NCBI RefSeq assembly: GCF_025152745.1
Contig: NZ_CP104040.1
Span: forward strand, 62,001 to 126,000
Direction of reading: 5' to 3'
DNA from: Rhizobium sp. WSM4643
GTDB taxonomy: Bacteria; Pseudomonadota; Alphaproteobacteria; Rhizobiales; Rhizobiaceae
DNA length: 64,000 nucleotides
Numbering within the stretch: the stretch's first letter is position 1; every line of letters starts with the position of its first letter. Position numbers and translations under genes: made by a program. This document shows, one piece after another, positions 54,479-62,800 of this stretch. Under the pieces are notes generated by a model. The model was not told the DNA's origin and did no database searches. It was given only the letters and a program-made list of their open reading frames with translations.

Positions 54479-55657
54479 ATGATGCTTGACTATAACTCCC
54501 TGTTGTTGGCGCTCGGCGTCTCCGCGGCCTGCCTTGCGGTGACGCTGATGGGCAGCTGGCTTGTCCGTCGCGCGGAAACCGTGCTGCTCACCGCCACCGT
54601 CGGCCTTGTCCTCGTCGTCAGCGGCATTTTCGTCTATAGCGGCTATGTCAATACGCCCAAGACATGGCTCGGCGTTGCCAATTTCGTGCTGTTTCATGCC
54701 GGTTTTGCCACCATCTGGGGAGCAGGCAAACAATTCCTCACCGGCCGGATGTCTCTCCTTGCCATCGCGATCCGCGCGCTTGCGGCGATGGTCTTCTCCG
54801 TCGTGCCGATGCTATCGGGCTATGATGGCCTGGCTTTCATCGCCGACAATCTCGCCATCGCCCTTTTGCTCTTTGCCACCGCCCGGCAATATTGGCTCGC
54901 CCGCGCCGAAGCACCCGCGCCGCTCCTCGGCATTACCACGCTCTATACGCTGACGGCGATCTCCTTCGTTCTCTGCGCCGCCGTGCTGGTCTCCGACGGC
55001 AAGCTGGTGCTCGGCAAAGCCCCCAGCAACTGGGCCGAAGATCTGAGCCTTGCCGTCTGCATTGCCGGCATGACCGGTATCGGCGCGCTGTCGCTGGCGC
55101 TGCATCAATGGCGGCTCGCTGCCCGCCATCGTCTCGATGCGATCACCGATCCGCTGACCGGCCTGCTCAACCGTCGTGCCCTCTTCGACCAATACGGCAC
55201 GCGCCCGATGGGAACGACCACGGCCGTCATCGTCTTCGATATCGACCATTTCAAATCCGTCAACGATCGCTTCGGCCATGCCGCCGGCGACCGCGTGCTC
55301 AATGTCTTCGCCGGCGAGCTTTCGGCCCATTGCCGCACCGGCGACACCGCTGCCCGGCTCGGCGGCGAGGAATTCGTGCTGGTGCTGAAGGAGATCATGC
55401 CCGGCCGGGCGGAACTCACGGCCGAGCGCATCCGCAGGGGGTTCGAAGCGCGCGAGATCCATATCGACGACGAAGTGCTGACATGCACGGTCAGCGTCGG
55501 CGTCGCCCCCGGCCGCTCGAAGAGCTTGGATTTCGACGCCACGCTGAGCGCCGCCGACAAGGCGCTCTACGTCGCCAAGCGCGCCGGCCGCAACCGGGTC
55601 GAACTTGCCAGCTATCTCAAGGCGGTTCCCGTCGAAGCAACGCGCACCGCGTCTTGA
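54479..55657 (+). CDS. Membrane diguanylate cyclase (GGDEF)
   Basis: About 392 residues. An N-terminal region of six or seven transmembrane helices (about residues 5-205) precedes a GGDEF domain (about 215-380) whose active site is RLGGEEF, functional for c-di-GMP synthesis. DPLTGLLNRRALFD and FDIDHFKSVNDRFGHAAGD are intact. No RxxD inhibitory site is seen upstream of GGEEF in an obvious place. Start at 54479 or 54482 is preferred to 54449. The AT-rich stretch 54310-54420 may hold its promoter. Confidence 0.88.
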   Translation: MMLDYNSLLLALGVSAACLAVTLMGSWLVRRAETVLLTATVGLVLVVSGIFVYSGYVNTPKTWLGVANFVLFHAGFATIWGAGKQFLTGRMSLLAIAIRALAAMVFSVVPMLSGYDGLAFIADNLAIALLLFATARQYWLARAEAPAPLLGITTLYTLTAISFVLCAAVLVSDGKLVLGKAPSNWAEDLSLAVCIAGMTGIGALSLALHQWRLAARHRLDAITDPLTGLLNRRALFDQYGTRPMGTTTAVIVFDIDHFKSVNDRFGHAAGDRVLNVFAGELSAHCRTGDTAARLGGEEFVLVLKEIMPGRAELTAERIRRGFEAREIHIDDEVLTCTVSVGVAPGRSKSLDFDATLSAADKALYVAKRAGRNRVELASYLKAVPVEATRTAS

Positions 55658-55734
55658 TTCCCGGCTGACCTCCCATAACATCGCCCTCGCCCGGATGCGG
55701 CCAGCCGCCCCGCGACGCTTCTGCGTTAAGGTGA

Positions 55735-55860
55735 ATGCATCCAGACAACCTCAGCGAACATTCCGGCGACGCCAGCCCCGGCGCCAAGGCCTTCGTCCGC
55801 GTCGCGAATGTGCGGGCCTGTCACGCCGAACTCTCAGGCAAGGACTACCGCTACATGGTC
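55735..55860 (+). pseudogene. Glyoxalase-superfamily gene fragment
   Basis: About 40 residues (DNLSEHSGDASPGAKAFVRVANVRACHAELSGKDYRYM) match the middle of the glyoxalase/bleomycin-resistance-like family (typical segment LHLSEHHGDATPG...VFVRV...). No matching upstream or downstream parts are found, and the 3' side runs into a palindromic repeat. A remnant of a lost gene. Confidence 0.6.
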
Positions 55861-55869
55861 ATGGCTTGG

Positions 55870-55945
55870 CTCCCTCTTCTCCCCAGCGGGGAGAAGGTGG
55901 CCCGAAGGGTCGGATGAGGGGGCCACACGGCATTCCATTCATTGT
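55870..55945 (+). repeat. Dispersed palindromic repeat, copy D
   Basis: CCCTCTTCTCCCC...GGGGAGAAGG hairpin, then TGGCCCGAAGGGTCGGATGAGGGGGCC. Read in reverse it contains GGCCCCCTCATCCG, the intact form of the site split by the IS110 element. Confidence 0.75.
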
Positions 55946-55984
55946 CCTGCGCTTGCGCTCCGGACACTCGCGGCTTTGCCGCTC

Positions 55985-56035
55985 ACCCCCTCAACCGCCT
56001 GCCGGCACCTTCTCCCCGCTGGGGAGAAGAGACGT
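55985..56035 (-). repeat. Dispersed palindromic repeat, copy E
   Basis: CCCCCTCAACCGCCTGCCGGCACC then TTCTCCCCGCTGGGGAGAAGAG. Opposite orientation to copy D, 40 bases away. The rest of the gene-free interval (56036-56353) shows nothing I can name. Confidence 0.7.
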
Positions 56036-56353
56036 GTAGCTGCGCGGTACGGTTTCTTCTTAGTCAGAGCAAGATATATCGGGGGAAAAGTTGCATTTTC
56101 GGATGGTTATTCTATGAAAGGTACTGGAAGTTTCGAGATTGCATATCGCAAGCCCTATCCAGCTACCTCACTCCCGAAGGTGACAACCTGACGCAAGGCG
56201 GTTCTCTGCGGGCTGGTTTGGCAGGCTTGTTCTTGCTGCTCGCCGTGATCTCTGCTTGGCGCGCTTTTCGAACCCGGATGGTGGCAAATAGCCGGAACGG
56301 CTGGCGCCGGCGCAATCGCCAAGCTCCCGGTCGGCCACGAGGCGGACTTTGTC

Positions 56354-56983
56354 TTAGCCGGCCGAATGCGGGTCCATACTATAGGGATAGACCGGATAAT
56401 CTGCCCCGATGGCACCTCGAACGCGGTCGGACCAGGCGGCGAAGGCGGGATAGGCTGCGAGAGAAAAGCCGCAATCCTCGGCCCGGTGGCTATAGGCGTA
56501 AACGGCGATATCGGCGATCGTCAGCTGCTGGTCGACAAGAAACAGGCTGTCACTCAGGCTGCGATCGATGGCGGCAAGCGCGCGGGCTGCGGCTTCGCGC
56601 TTGCCCGCAATCATGCTCTGGTTACGCTCCAGCCGTCCGGTCAACGTCCAGAATCGCAGCGAGCCGATGACCGGCTCGACATGATACTGTTCGAAGAACA
56701 GCCATTGCATGACCTTGGCGCGCAGATAGTGGTCTGACGGCAGGAAGCGTGTGCCTTCGGCGAGAAAAGTGAGGATCGCATTGGATTCGGCGATCGGACG
56801 TCCATCGTCGAGTTCGAGAACCGGGATGGCGCCCACCGGATTGAGTTTGAGAAACGCCTCGGTGCGGCTCTCGCCCTCGAAGATCGAGACGATACGGCTG
56901 CGGTAGGGTTTGTCGAGCAGGCCGAGCAGAACCCGGACCTTCCAGCCATTTTGCGAGGGCAGATAATCGTGAAGCGTAAACAT
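56354..56983 (-). CDS. Glutathione S-transferase
   Basis: A 209-residue GST. The thioredoxin-like N-domain (about 1-80) has the glutathione site region FTLHDYLPSQNGWKVRVLLG, the cis-Pro in GAIPVLELDDG and the EAI motif SNAILTFLAEGT. The all-helical C-domain has the conserved QLTIADIAVYAY. It starts at ATG 56981-56983. The substrate is unknown. It is on the same strand as the DUF1772 gene upstream, with about 97 bases between. Confidence 0.88.
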   Translation of the reverse strand: MFTLHDYLPSQNGWKVRVLLGLLDKPYRSRIVSIFEGESRTEAFLKLNPVGAIPVLELDDGRPIAESNAILTFLAEGTRFLPSDHYLRAKVMQWLFFEQYHVEPVIGSLRFWTLTGRLERNQSMIAGKREAAARALAAIDRSLSDSLFLVDQQLTIADIAVYAYSHRAEDCGFSLAAYPAFAAWSDRVRGAIGADYPVYPYSMDPHSAG

Positions 56984-57080
56984 GACGGTCCTTTCGCCGC
57001 GATTGCCCAACATCGCATGCCCGCCCGGAACCGGCCACCCGATTCCTGAAAGGCGCGGCGGATTGCCGAGAAGCAATCGT

Positions 57081-57563
57081 TCAGACGATCATCAGCGCCC
57101 GCACGAAGGCGACCGAGGCGAGTAGCGAGGCGATGGTCCGCACATGGTTCCACCACGTCCAGTCCCTGACATAGATGGTCCAGAGCTGAACCGCTTCCGT
57201 CCCGTTGCCGCCGACTTTTGCCAGCGCATCGTTCATCGGCACGTTGAAGATGATGGTCGAGAGGAAGGAGGCGAAGATGTAGAGGGCTGCACCCGCCAGC
57301 ATCAGAAAGGATGCCCCGCCGCGCCAGTCGATCAGGGCGAGCACGGCGATGACGAGGCAGAGGATCGCCGTCGGCACGAAGAGGCCCATGAAGGGAGAGC
57401 GGACGATCGTCACGTTGATCGAGTTCATCGCCGCGATGCCTTGCTCCGCCGGGATGCGCGAGAAGGCGGCCATGATGAAGGTCGAGAAGGCAAAGAAGAT
57501 GCCGGCGACGAGGCCGCTGCCGATCGCCGCGGCCACGAGGGATAGGATCAGGATGATCTGCAT
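57081..57563 (-). CDS. DUF1772 membrane protein
   Basis: A 160-residue protein with four transmembrane helices and the DUF1772 pattern: GIFFAFSTFIMAAFSRIP..QGIAAMNSIN early, and NVPMNDAL and WTWWNHVRT late. DUF1772 proteins are related to anthrone oxygenase-like enzymes; function in bacteria is unproven. Start at ATG 57561-57563 after GGAGGAG on the minus strand. Divergent from a TetR gene sharing a 101-base region with a clear dyad, so it is probably that regulator's target. Confidence 0.82.
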   Translation of the reverse strand: MQIILILSLVAAAIGSGLVAGIFFAFSTFIMAAFSRIPAEQGIAAMNSINVTIVRSPFMGLFVPTAILCLVIAVLALIDWRGGASFLMLAGAALYIFASFLSTIIFNVPMNDALAKVGGNGTEAVQLWTIYVRDWTWWNHVRTIASLLASVAFVRALMIV

Positions 57564-57590
57564 GTCAAAACTCCTCCCAAACTTTAAAAA

Positions 57591-57633
57591 CAAGAGAAAC
57601 TCTCTCATTTGCAAAATGCGATAATCTCTCTTA
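57591..57633. promoter_or_regulatory. Candidate TetR operator between divergent genes
   Basis: Inverted AAGAGA (57592-57597) and TCTCTT (57627-57632), with further GAGA/CTCT pairs between them, in the AT-rich gap that must hold both promoters. Confidence 0.5.
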
Positions 57634-57664
57634 TTTTGTTTGTCAACGTGGAAAAGGAGAGAGC

Positions 57665-58321
57665 ATGTCGGAACAGCCGGTCGCAACGCGCAGGCGCCAG
57701 CAGGAATCCACCGGCCAGCTGCGCCGCATCCCCAGCCAGCAGCGCGGCCGCGAGCGCTTCGAAAAGATCCTCGCGGTTGCCTCGCAGTTGATCGAAAGCC
57801 ACGGCAGCGACGGGTTGAAGATGAGCGAGATCGTCGAAAAGGCCGACCTCTCCTTCGGCGCCCTCTACCAATATTTTCCCGACAAGACCTCGATCATCCG
57901 GACATTGGCCGAGCGCTTCAACGAAGAGGGCAGGCGGTGCGTCGAAGAGGAGCTGGCGAAGGTGACCGACGCTGCGGCCCTGCAGGGCGCGCTCACCACT
58001 ATCGTCGACGAATATTACGGCTTCTTCCGCCGCGAGCCTGTCATGCGCGATATCTGGCATGCGACCCATACCGATAAGCTGCTGCAACAGGTCGATGCCG
58101 AGGACATGGAATTCCATGCCCAGGCATTTCTCGCCGTACTTATCCGCCTATGGCCGGATCGCGACCGCAGGGAGGTGCTGGCGATCGCCCGGCTGACGAT
58201 GCAGTTGCTTGCCGCCGCCGTGCGTTATGCCGTGTCGCTGGATGCGGAGGAGGGCGAGAGGGCGCTTGCCTTGTTCAAGAAAATGCAGATCGTTGATATC
58301 GGCCGCCTGCTGCAGCAATAG
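57665..58321 (+). CDS. TetR-family transcriptional regulator
   Basis: A 218-residue repressor. The TetR helix-turn-helix spans about residues 30-80 ([39 protein letters not shown]). A C-terminal all-helical domain follows. It is preceded by an Arg/Gln-rich extension. Start ATG 57665 after GGAGAG. Divergent from the DUF1772 gene. Confidence 0.9.
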   Translation: MSEQPVATRRRQQESTGQLRRIPSQQRGRERFEKILAVASQLIESHGSDGLKMSEIVEKADLSFGALYQYFPDKTSIIRTLAERFNEEGRRCVEEELAKVTDAAALQGALTTIVDEYYGFFRREPVMRDIWHATHTDKLLQQVDAEDMEFHAQAFLAVLIRLWPDRDRREVLAIARLTMQLLAAAVRYAVSLDAEEGERALALFKKMQIVDIGRLLQQ

Positions 58322-58392
58322 CCCGCCTTTCGTCTGGAAACGGCAGGCTCTTGCTGCTATTCCCGCAAGGATCCAAGCCGAAGGAGAGCCGC

Positions 58393-59082
58393 ATGATCCA
58401 GACCACTTTTCCCGACCGTGCCGTGATGGCTGAATTGCTGGCCAAGATGCTCTGGGAGATCAGGGCGGTGCATTTCAATGCCGCTCAGCCCTATAAACTC
58501 GCCTCCGGCATGGCGAGCCCGGTCTATATCGATTGCCGCAAGCTGCTCTCCTTCCCGCGCATCCGCTCCACGGTGATGGATTTCGCTGCCAGCACCCTGC
58601 TGCGCGATGCCGGCTTCGAGCAGTTCGATTGCATCGCCGGCGGCGAGACCGCCGGCATCCCCTTCGCCGCCCTGCTTGCCGATCGTCTCGGCCTGCCGAT
58701 GATCTATGTGCGCAAGCAGCCGAAGGGCCATGGCCGCAATGCCCAGATCGAAGGCAATATGCCGGAAGGGTCGCGCGTGCTCGTCATCGAAGACCTGACG
58801 ACGGCAGGCGGCAGCATGTTCAAGTTCATCGATGCCGTCCGTGCCGCCGGTGGCATCGTCGATCATGGCATCGCGCTGTTCTTCTACGGCATATTCGGCG
58901 AAAAGCGCTTTGCAGATGGCAAGGTCAGGCTGCACCACATCGCCAACTGGCGCAATGTTCTGGCCGTCGCAAAGGAGCAGAGGCTCTTCGACGACAAGAC
59001 GCTGTCGGAAGTCGAGGCCTTCCTCGATGCGCCGCTGGCCTGGTCGGAAAAGAATGGCGGCGTAAGTGAGCTTTCGCTCTAG
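58393..59082 (+). CDS. pyrE: Orotate phosphoribosyltransferase PyrE
   Basis: About 229 residues. It joins orotate to PRPP, giving OMP. The PRPP-binding motif [13 protein letters not shown] (acidic pair) and the flexible-loop sequence [14 protein letters not shown] are typical. Start at 58393 after AGGAGAG; an upstream ATG at 58351 is in frame but adds unlike residues. Together with pyrC nearby, it covers two steps of pyrimidine synthesis. Confidence 0.94.
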   Translation: MIQTTFPDRAVMAELLAKMLWEIRAVHFNAAQPYKLASGMASPVYIDCRKLLSFPRIRSTVMDFAASTLLRDAGFEQFDCIAGGETAGIPFAALLADRLGLPMIYVRKQPKGHGRNAQIEGNMPEGSRVLVIEDLTTAGGSMFKFIDAVRAAGGIVDHGIALFFYGIFGEKRFADGKVRLHHIANWRNVLAVAKEQRLFDDKTLSEVEAFLDAPLAWSEKNGGVSELSL

Positions 59083-59144
59083 CCAGTTGACAAAAGCTCG
59101 CCTAATCGGTTGATGAACGTATAGATGCTGTTGGGAGGAATACG

Positions 59145-60071
59145 ATGATTTTGTGCTGCGGCGAAGCCCTGATCGACATGCTGCCGAGGGACACCACCCT
59201 CGGTGAAAAGGGCTTTGCGCCCTATGCCGGCGGCGCGATCTTCAATACCGCCATCGCGCTCGGCCGCCTCGGCATCCCCACCGCCTTCTTCACCGGCATT
59301 GCCGATGACATGATGGGCGAAATCCTGCTCGAGACGCTGAAGGCGAGCAATGTCGATTACAGCCCATGCGCCATCACGCCGCGTCCCTCGACCATCGCCT
59401 TCGTCAAGCTGGTGAACGGTCAGGCGACCTATGCCTTCTATGACGAAGGCACGGCGGGCCGGATGATCACCACGGCCGACCTGCCGGATCTCGGCGACGA
59501 TTGCGAAGCGCTGCACTTCGGCGCAATCAGCCTGATCCCCAGCCCCTGCGGCGAAACCTACGAAGCCCTGCTCGACCGCGAAGCCGCACGCCGCGTCATC
59601 TCGCTCGATCCGAACATCCGTCCCGGTTTCATTAAGGACAAGCCGTCGCATATGGCCCGCATCAAGCGGATGGCTGCGAAATCCGACATCGTCAAGTTTT
59701 CCGACGAAGATCTCGAATGGTTCGGCCTGCAGGGCGACCATGATGCGCTCGCCGCCCATTGGCTGAACCACGGCGCCAAGCTCGTCGTCATCACCAAGGG
59801 CGCGGAAGGCGCTTCCGGTTATACCAAGGAACGCAAGGTGACGGTGCCGAGTGAGCGCGTCACCGTCGTCGACACGGTCGGCGCCGGCGATACATTCGAT
59901 GCCGGCATCCTGGCGTCGCTGAAGATGGACAATCTGTTGACCAAGGCACAGGTCGCCAATCTCGATGAGCAGGCGCTGCGCAACGCCCTGGCGCTTGGCG
60001 CCAAGGCCGCCGCCGTCACCGTCTCCCGCGCCGGCGCCAATCCACCCTGGGCGCGCGAGATCGGGCTTTAA
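59145..60071 (+). CDS. Fructokinase, PfkB family
   Basis: A 308-residue ribokinase-like sugar kinase. The N-terminal signature GGAIFNTAIALGRLGIP and the C-terminal VDTVGAGDTFDAGIL (catalytic Asp) are intact. It resembles fructokinases of alphaproteobacteria that phosphorylate fructose to fructose 6-phosphate. It fits with the frc importer elsewhere in the window. AGGA lies before ATG 59145. It follows pyrE by about 60 bases. Confidence 0.87.
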   Translation: MILCCGEALIDMLPRDTTLGEKGFAPYAGGAIFNTAIALGRLGIPTAFFTGIADDMMGEILLETLKASNVDYSPCAITPRPSTIAFVKLVNGQATYAFYDEGTAGRMITTADLPDLGDDCEALHFGAISLIPSPCGETYEALLDREAARRVISLDPNIRPGFIKDKPSHMARIKRMAAKSDIVKFSDEDLEWFGLQGDHDALAAHWLNHGAKLVVITKGAEGASGYTKERKVTVPSERVTVVDTVGAGDTFDAGILASLKMDNLLTKAQVANLDEQALRNALALGAKAAAVTVSRAGANPPWAREIGL

Positions 60072-60074
60072 GGC

Positions 60075-60878
60075 TCATTCGATCCGGTCGAGAAAGGCGC
60101 GGACCTCGCGATTGAAGAGGTCCGGCTGCTGCAGTGGCGCAAAATGGCTGACGCCGGGCAGCAGCACGAACTCCGCATCTGGGATCGTCCTTGCCAGATA
60201 ATCGGCATGCTCAGGCTTGATGAATTCATCGTGCTCGCCGAGCACGATCGAAACCGGCACCTTGATGCCTGCGAGCTGCTCCGTCGAATAATTCGGCTCC
60301 GTCGACATCATCTTCGAGACATCGGCGACAAAGGCTTCGAACTGGTCGGGTGTTGCCGATAGCGCCTGATAATCCTTCCTGTGGCGGCTGAAGCAGTGCT
60401 CGATGACAGGCGTCGCCTTGAATTCCTTGGTGCCGCTGGGATCCATGTTGCAAGCGAAGAAGAATACGCCGCAGACGCGCTCCGGCTGCTGGTCGGCGAG
60501 GATCAGCGCCGTGCAAGCGCCGTCACTCCAGCCGACAAGGACCGCTTCCTCAAGTCCGATATGATCCATGATGGCCAGTACGTCTGAGGCCATCAGGTGA
60601 TAGGTGTAGGGGCGCTTATCGCGCGTGCTGCGGCCATGCCCGCGGCTGTCGATTACCAAGACCCGATGACCGGCGTCGATGAGCGCGGGAACCTGATAAC
60701 CCCAATTGCCGCTATTGCCGAGCCCGCCATGCAGCAGAATGACAGCCGGGCCGGCGCCGTAGCTCGCGTACCAGATACGGGCACCCTCGTTTTCGACGAA
60801 ACCCTGCTCATTCGTGGGGGGCAATGGCAGCGCGCCGTTTGCCTCAAAGTTCACCAGCTCGTTATCCGTCGCGGTCAT
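60075..60878 (-). CDS. Alpha/beta hydrolase
   Basis: A 267-residue hydrolase. The oxyanion motif ILLHGGLGNSGNWG, the nucleophile elbow VGWSDGACT (Ser in GWSDG), the acid in VLGEHDEFI and the His in PGVSHFAPLQ complete the triad. It resembles small esterases and hydrolases such as 3-oxoadipate enol-lactonase. Start chosen at 60876-60878, after GAGGAGA; the open frame upstream adds an unlike peptide. Converges with the fructokinase, with stops four bases apart. Confidence 0.86.
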   Translation of the reverse strand: MTATDNELVNFEANGALPLPPTNEQGFVENEGARIWYASYGAGPAVILLHGGLGNSGNWGYQVPALIDAGHRVLVIDSRGHGRSTRDKRPYTYHLMASDVLAIMDHIGLEEAVLVGWSDGACTALILADQQPERVCGVFFFACNMDPSGTKEFKATPVIEHCFSRHRKDYQALSATPDQFEAFVADVSKMMSTEPNYSTEQLAGIKVPVSIVLGEHDEFIKPEHADYLARTIPDAEFVLLPGVSHFAPLQQPDLFNREVRAFLDRIE

Positions 60879-61029
60879 CGCTTTCTCCTCTGTCGGACCT
60901 TCTATAGACGACGACATGCCCTGCGATTCGACAGGGTCAAATAAAAAAACCCGCCCGCGTGACGGATGGGCTTCGCTAGCAGCATAAATGCCGAATTACG
61001 TGGCGAGCTTCGCAAGTGCCGCGAGCAGG

Positions 61030-61145
61030 CCCCCCGAGGGGAGAAGGGGATATGCGACAACGTCTCGATTCCCTCTTCTCCCCAGCCGGGAGAAGGTGGC
61101 CCGAAGGGTCGGATGAAGGGGGCCGGCGAAGCCGGTCTTTCCAAC
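61030..61145 (+). repeat. Dispersed palindromic repeat, copy F (compound)
   Basis: GAGGGGAGAAGGGG, then the block GCGACAACGTCTCGATTCCCTC, then TTCTCCCC..GGGAGAAGG, then GGCCCGAAGGGTCGGATGAAGGGGGCCGGCGAAGCC. The last part is the reverse complement of the left side of the IS110 target at 34151-34186 plus its right side. It lies between the hydrolase and the ArsR gene (60879-61233), which has no other feature. Confidence 0.75.
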
Positions 61146-61233
61146 AATACCCATGCGAGCTTCGATCACGCCGGCATCGTCTTGACACCATGCTTCTGAC
61201 GCCACGCCAGCCCGGGATTTGCCTTGCTCAAGC

Positions 61234-61620
61234 CTACTCTTTTGCGCGGGTGCGCGCCTGGCTTTCCTTCTTGATCGGGCGACCGACCGGGCAGACCTCC
61301 TGCACGAAGCCGTTGAGCGTGTTGACGAGATTGTTCTCGATCAGGGAATAGTGGACGAACTGGCCCTGTTTCTCTCGTCTGATCAGACCCGCAGCCTCGA
61401 GGATGGAAAGATGCTGCGAAACGGCTGGCTTGGACATGCTGAAGCGGTCAGCGATCTCGCCAGCGGTCAGACCCGATGCCGAGAGATAGGCGAGGATCTT
61501 CCGACGCGACGCACTGGAAAGCGCGTGGAATACCCGTTGGGCGGCGCTGACGGAGCGGCCTTCTACGGCGTCATCGAAAGTCTCTTCGTCCAAATCCGGT
61601 CTCCGTGCCTGCGGCATCAT
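61234..61620 (-). CDS. ArsR-family metalloregulator-like repressor
   Basis: A 128-residue winged-helix protein of the ArsR/SmtB group: RVFHALSSASRRKILAYLSASGLTAGEIADRFSMSKPAVSQHLSILEAAGLIRREKQGQFVHYSL. The metal-binding Cys pair of true ArsR (ELCVCDL) is absent, so it may sense something other than arsenic. Only one Cys is seen (QEVCPVG). Start at 61620, or the second Met. It is divergent from the desaturase, with a strong palindromic operator in between. Confidence 0.88.
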   Translation of the reverse strand: MMPQARRPDLDEETFDDAVEGRSVSAAQRVFHALSSASRRKILAYLSASGLTAGEIADRFSMSKPAVSQHLSILEAAGLIRREKQGQFVHYSLIENNLVNTLNGFVQEVCPVGRPIKKESQARTRAKE

Positions 61621-61635
61621 CGCATCAATCCGCCA

Positions 61636-61669
61636 AACAATTAAGCAATTAATGTATTGCTTAATTGTT
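61636..61669. promoter_or_regulatory. Perfect 14-base inverted repeat, ArsR operator candidate
   Basis: Left arm AACAATTAAGCAAT (61636-61649) and right arm ATTGCTTAATTGTT (61656-61669) are exact reverse complements, with a six-base spacer. A half-site (AATTGCTTAATT) recurs near 61695. It lies between the divergent ArsR and desaturase genes, a little upstream of both starts. Confidence 0.85.
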
Positions 61670-61762
61670 TCCGTTAATGCAAAGTAATTAGGTAATTGCT
61701 TAATTAATGAATTGATGGGTGATGTTCAAGAGGAGAATGCACCCGCCGGGAGGGAGTTCGCG

Positions 61763-62725
61763 ATGAGCAGTATTTCCACTGGACGAATGATTGACAATGG
61801 GAGCGATCCGGTGAAGGGCACAGTGGTCTGGATGCTCGCAAAGTCGATCTGGATCACCGCCATGACCTTGATTGCCATCATTGGTGGCCCGCTGACCTTC
61901 ACCTGGAGCGCCTTTGCCGGGTTTATCCTCTTGACCGCCATCACGATCTGCCTTGGTCATTCGGTCGGCATGCACCGGCTGCTGATCCATCGCTCGTTCA
62001 GCACTCACATCTGGATCGAGCACTTTCTCGTCTATCTCGGTACGCTGGTCGGCATGGCCGGCCCCTTCGGCATGATCTATGCGCACGACATTCGCGACTG
62101 GGCGCAACGGCAGCGAGACTGCCATGACCTCTATGCCCATCGGCGGTCTTTCTTCGTCGATGCCTTCTGGCAGATGCATTGCATTGTGGCGCTGGACCAT
62201 CCGCCGCGTTTCGTCCTCGATGAGCGCGAGCGGCGCGACCGCTTCTATCGTTTCCTGGAGGCGACATGGATGGCGCAGCAGATTCCCTTGGGAGCAGCGC
62301 TCTTTGCGCTCGGCGGACTGCCGTTTGTGGTCTGGGGTGTTGCCGTACGGATAACGGTGTCGCTGACCGGACACTGGCTGGTCGGTCATTTCGCGCATCG
62401 GAGCGGCCATCAGGGCTGGAGTGTCGATGATGTCGCGGTACAGGGCTATAACCTGCCGCGTTTCGGGCTGGTGACCTTTGGCGAGAGCTTCCATGGCAAC
62501 CATCACGCCTTTCCGGATTCGGCGCGGCTCGGCATCGAGCCGGGGCAGCTGGATCTCGGTTGGTATTTCATCCGGCTGCTGGCAAGGCTCGGCCTGGCTT
62601 CGGCGATCAAGCTTCCACACACGATCGTGCCAAGGCGAGGGTTGAGACGCGTCAACGCAACCGAAACGGCGAGTGACAGTCTTCCGCCGCATCACGCATC
62701 AGGTCACGCGGAATCTCGCCCGTGA
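61763..62725 (+). CDS. Fatty acid/acyl-CoA desaturase family protein
   Basis: A 320-residue membrane desaturase. His boxes for the di-iron site are visible: GHSVGMHRLLIHRSF early and GESFHGNHHAFP late; the middle box is less regular (RDWAQRQRDCHDLYAHR). Four hydrophobic segments (about residues 22-60, 80-110, 170-215). The start at 61763 follows GGGAGGGAG; an upstream ATG at 61712 lies in the operator-containing leader. Membrane fluidity adjustment is a likely role. The divergent ArsR gene may control it. Confidence 0.85.
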   Translation: MSSISTGRMIDNGSDPVKGTVVWMLAKSIWITAMTLIAIIGGPLTFTWSAFAGFILLTAITICLGHSVGMHRLLIHRSFSTHIWIEHFLVYLGTLVGMAGPFGMIYAHDIRDWAQRQRDCHDLYAHRRSFFVDAFWQMHCIVALDHPPRFVLDERERRDRFYRFLEATWMAQQIPLGAALFALGGLPFVVWGVAVRITVSLTGHWLVGHFAHRSGHQGWSVDDVAVQGYNLPRFGLVTFGESFHGNHHAFPDSARLGIEPGQLDLGWYFIRLLARLGLASAIKLPHTIVPRRGLRRVNATETASDSLPPHHASGHAESRP

Positions 62726-62737
62726 ATGCCTCCTCCT

Positions 62738-62800
62738 TGTCGCAACGTCTCGATTCCCTCTTCTTCCCTCGGGTCCGAAGGACGGATCGGTGCCGACCGA
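62738..62800 (-). repeat. Dispersed palindromic repeat, copy G, degenerate
   Basis: Contains CGCAACGTCTCGATTCCCTCTTCTTCCCTCGGG, similar to the middle of copy F, but the hairpin is broken. Lies between the desaturase and otsA. Confidence 0.5.
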
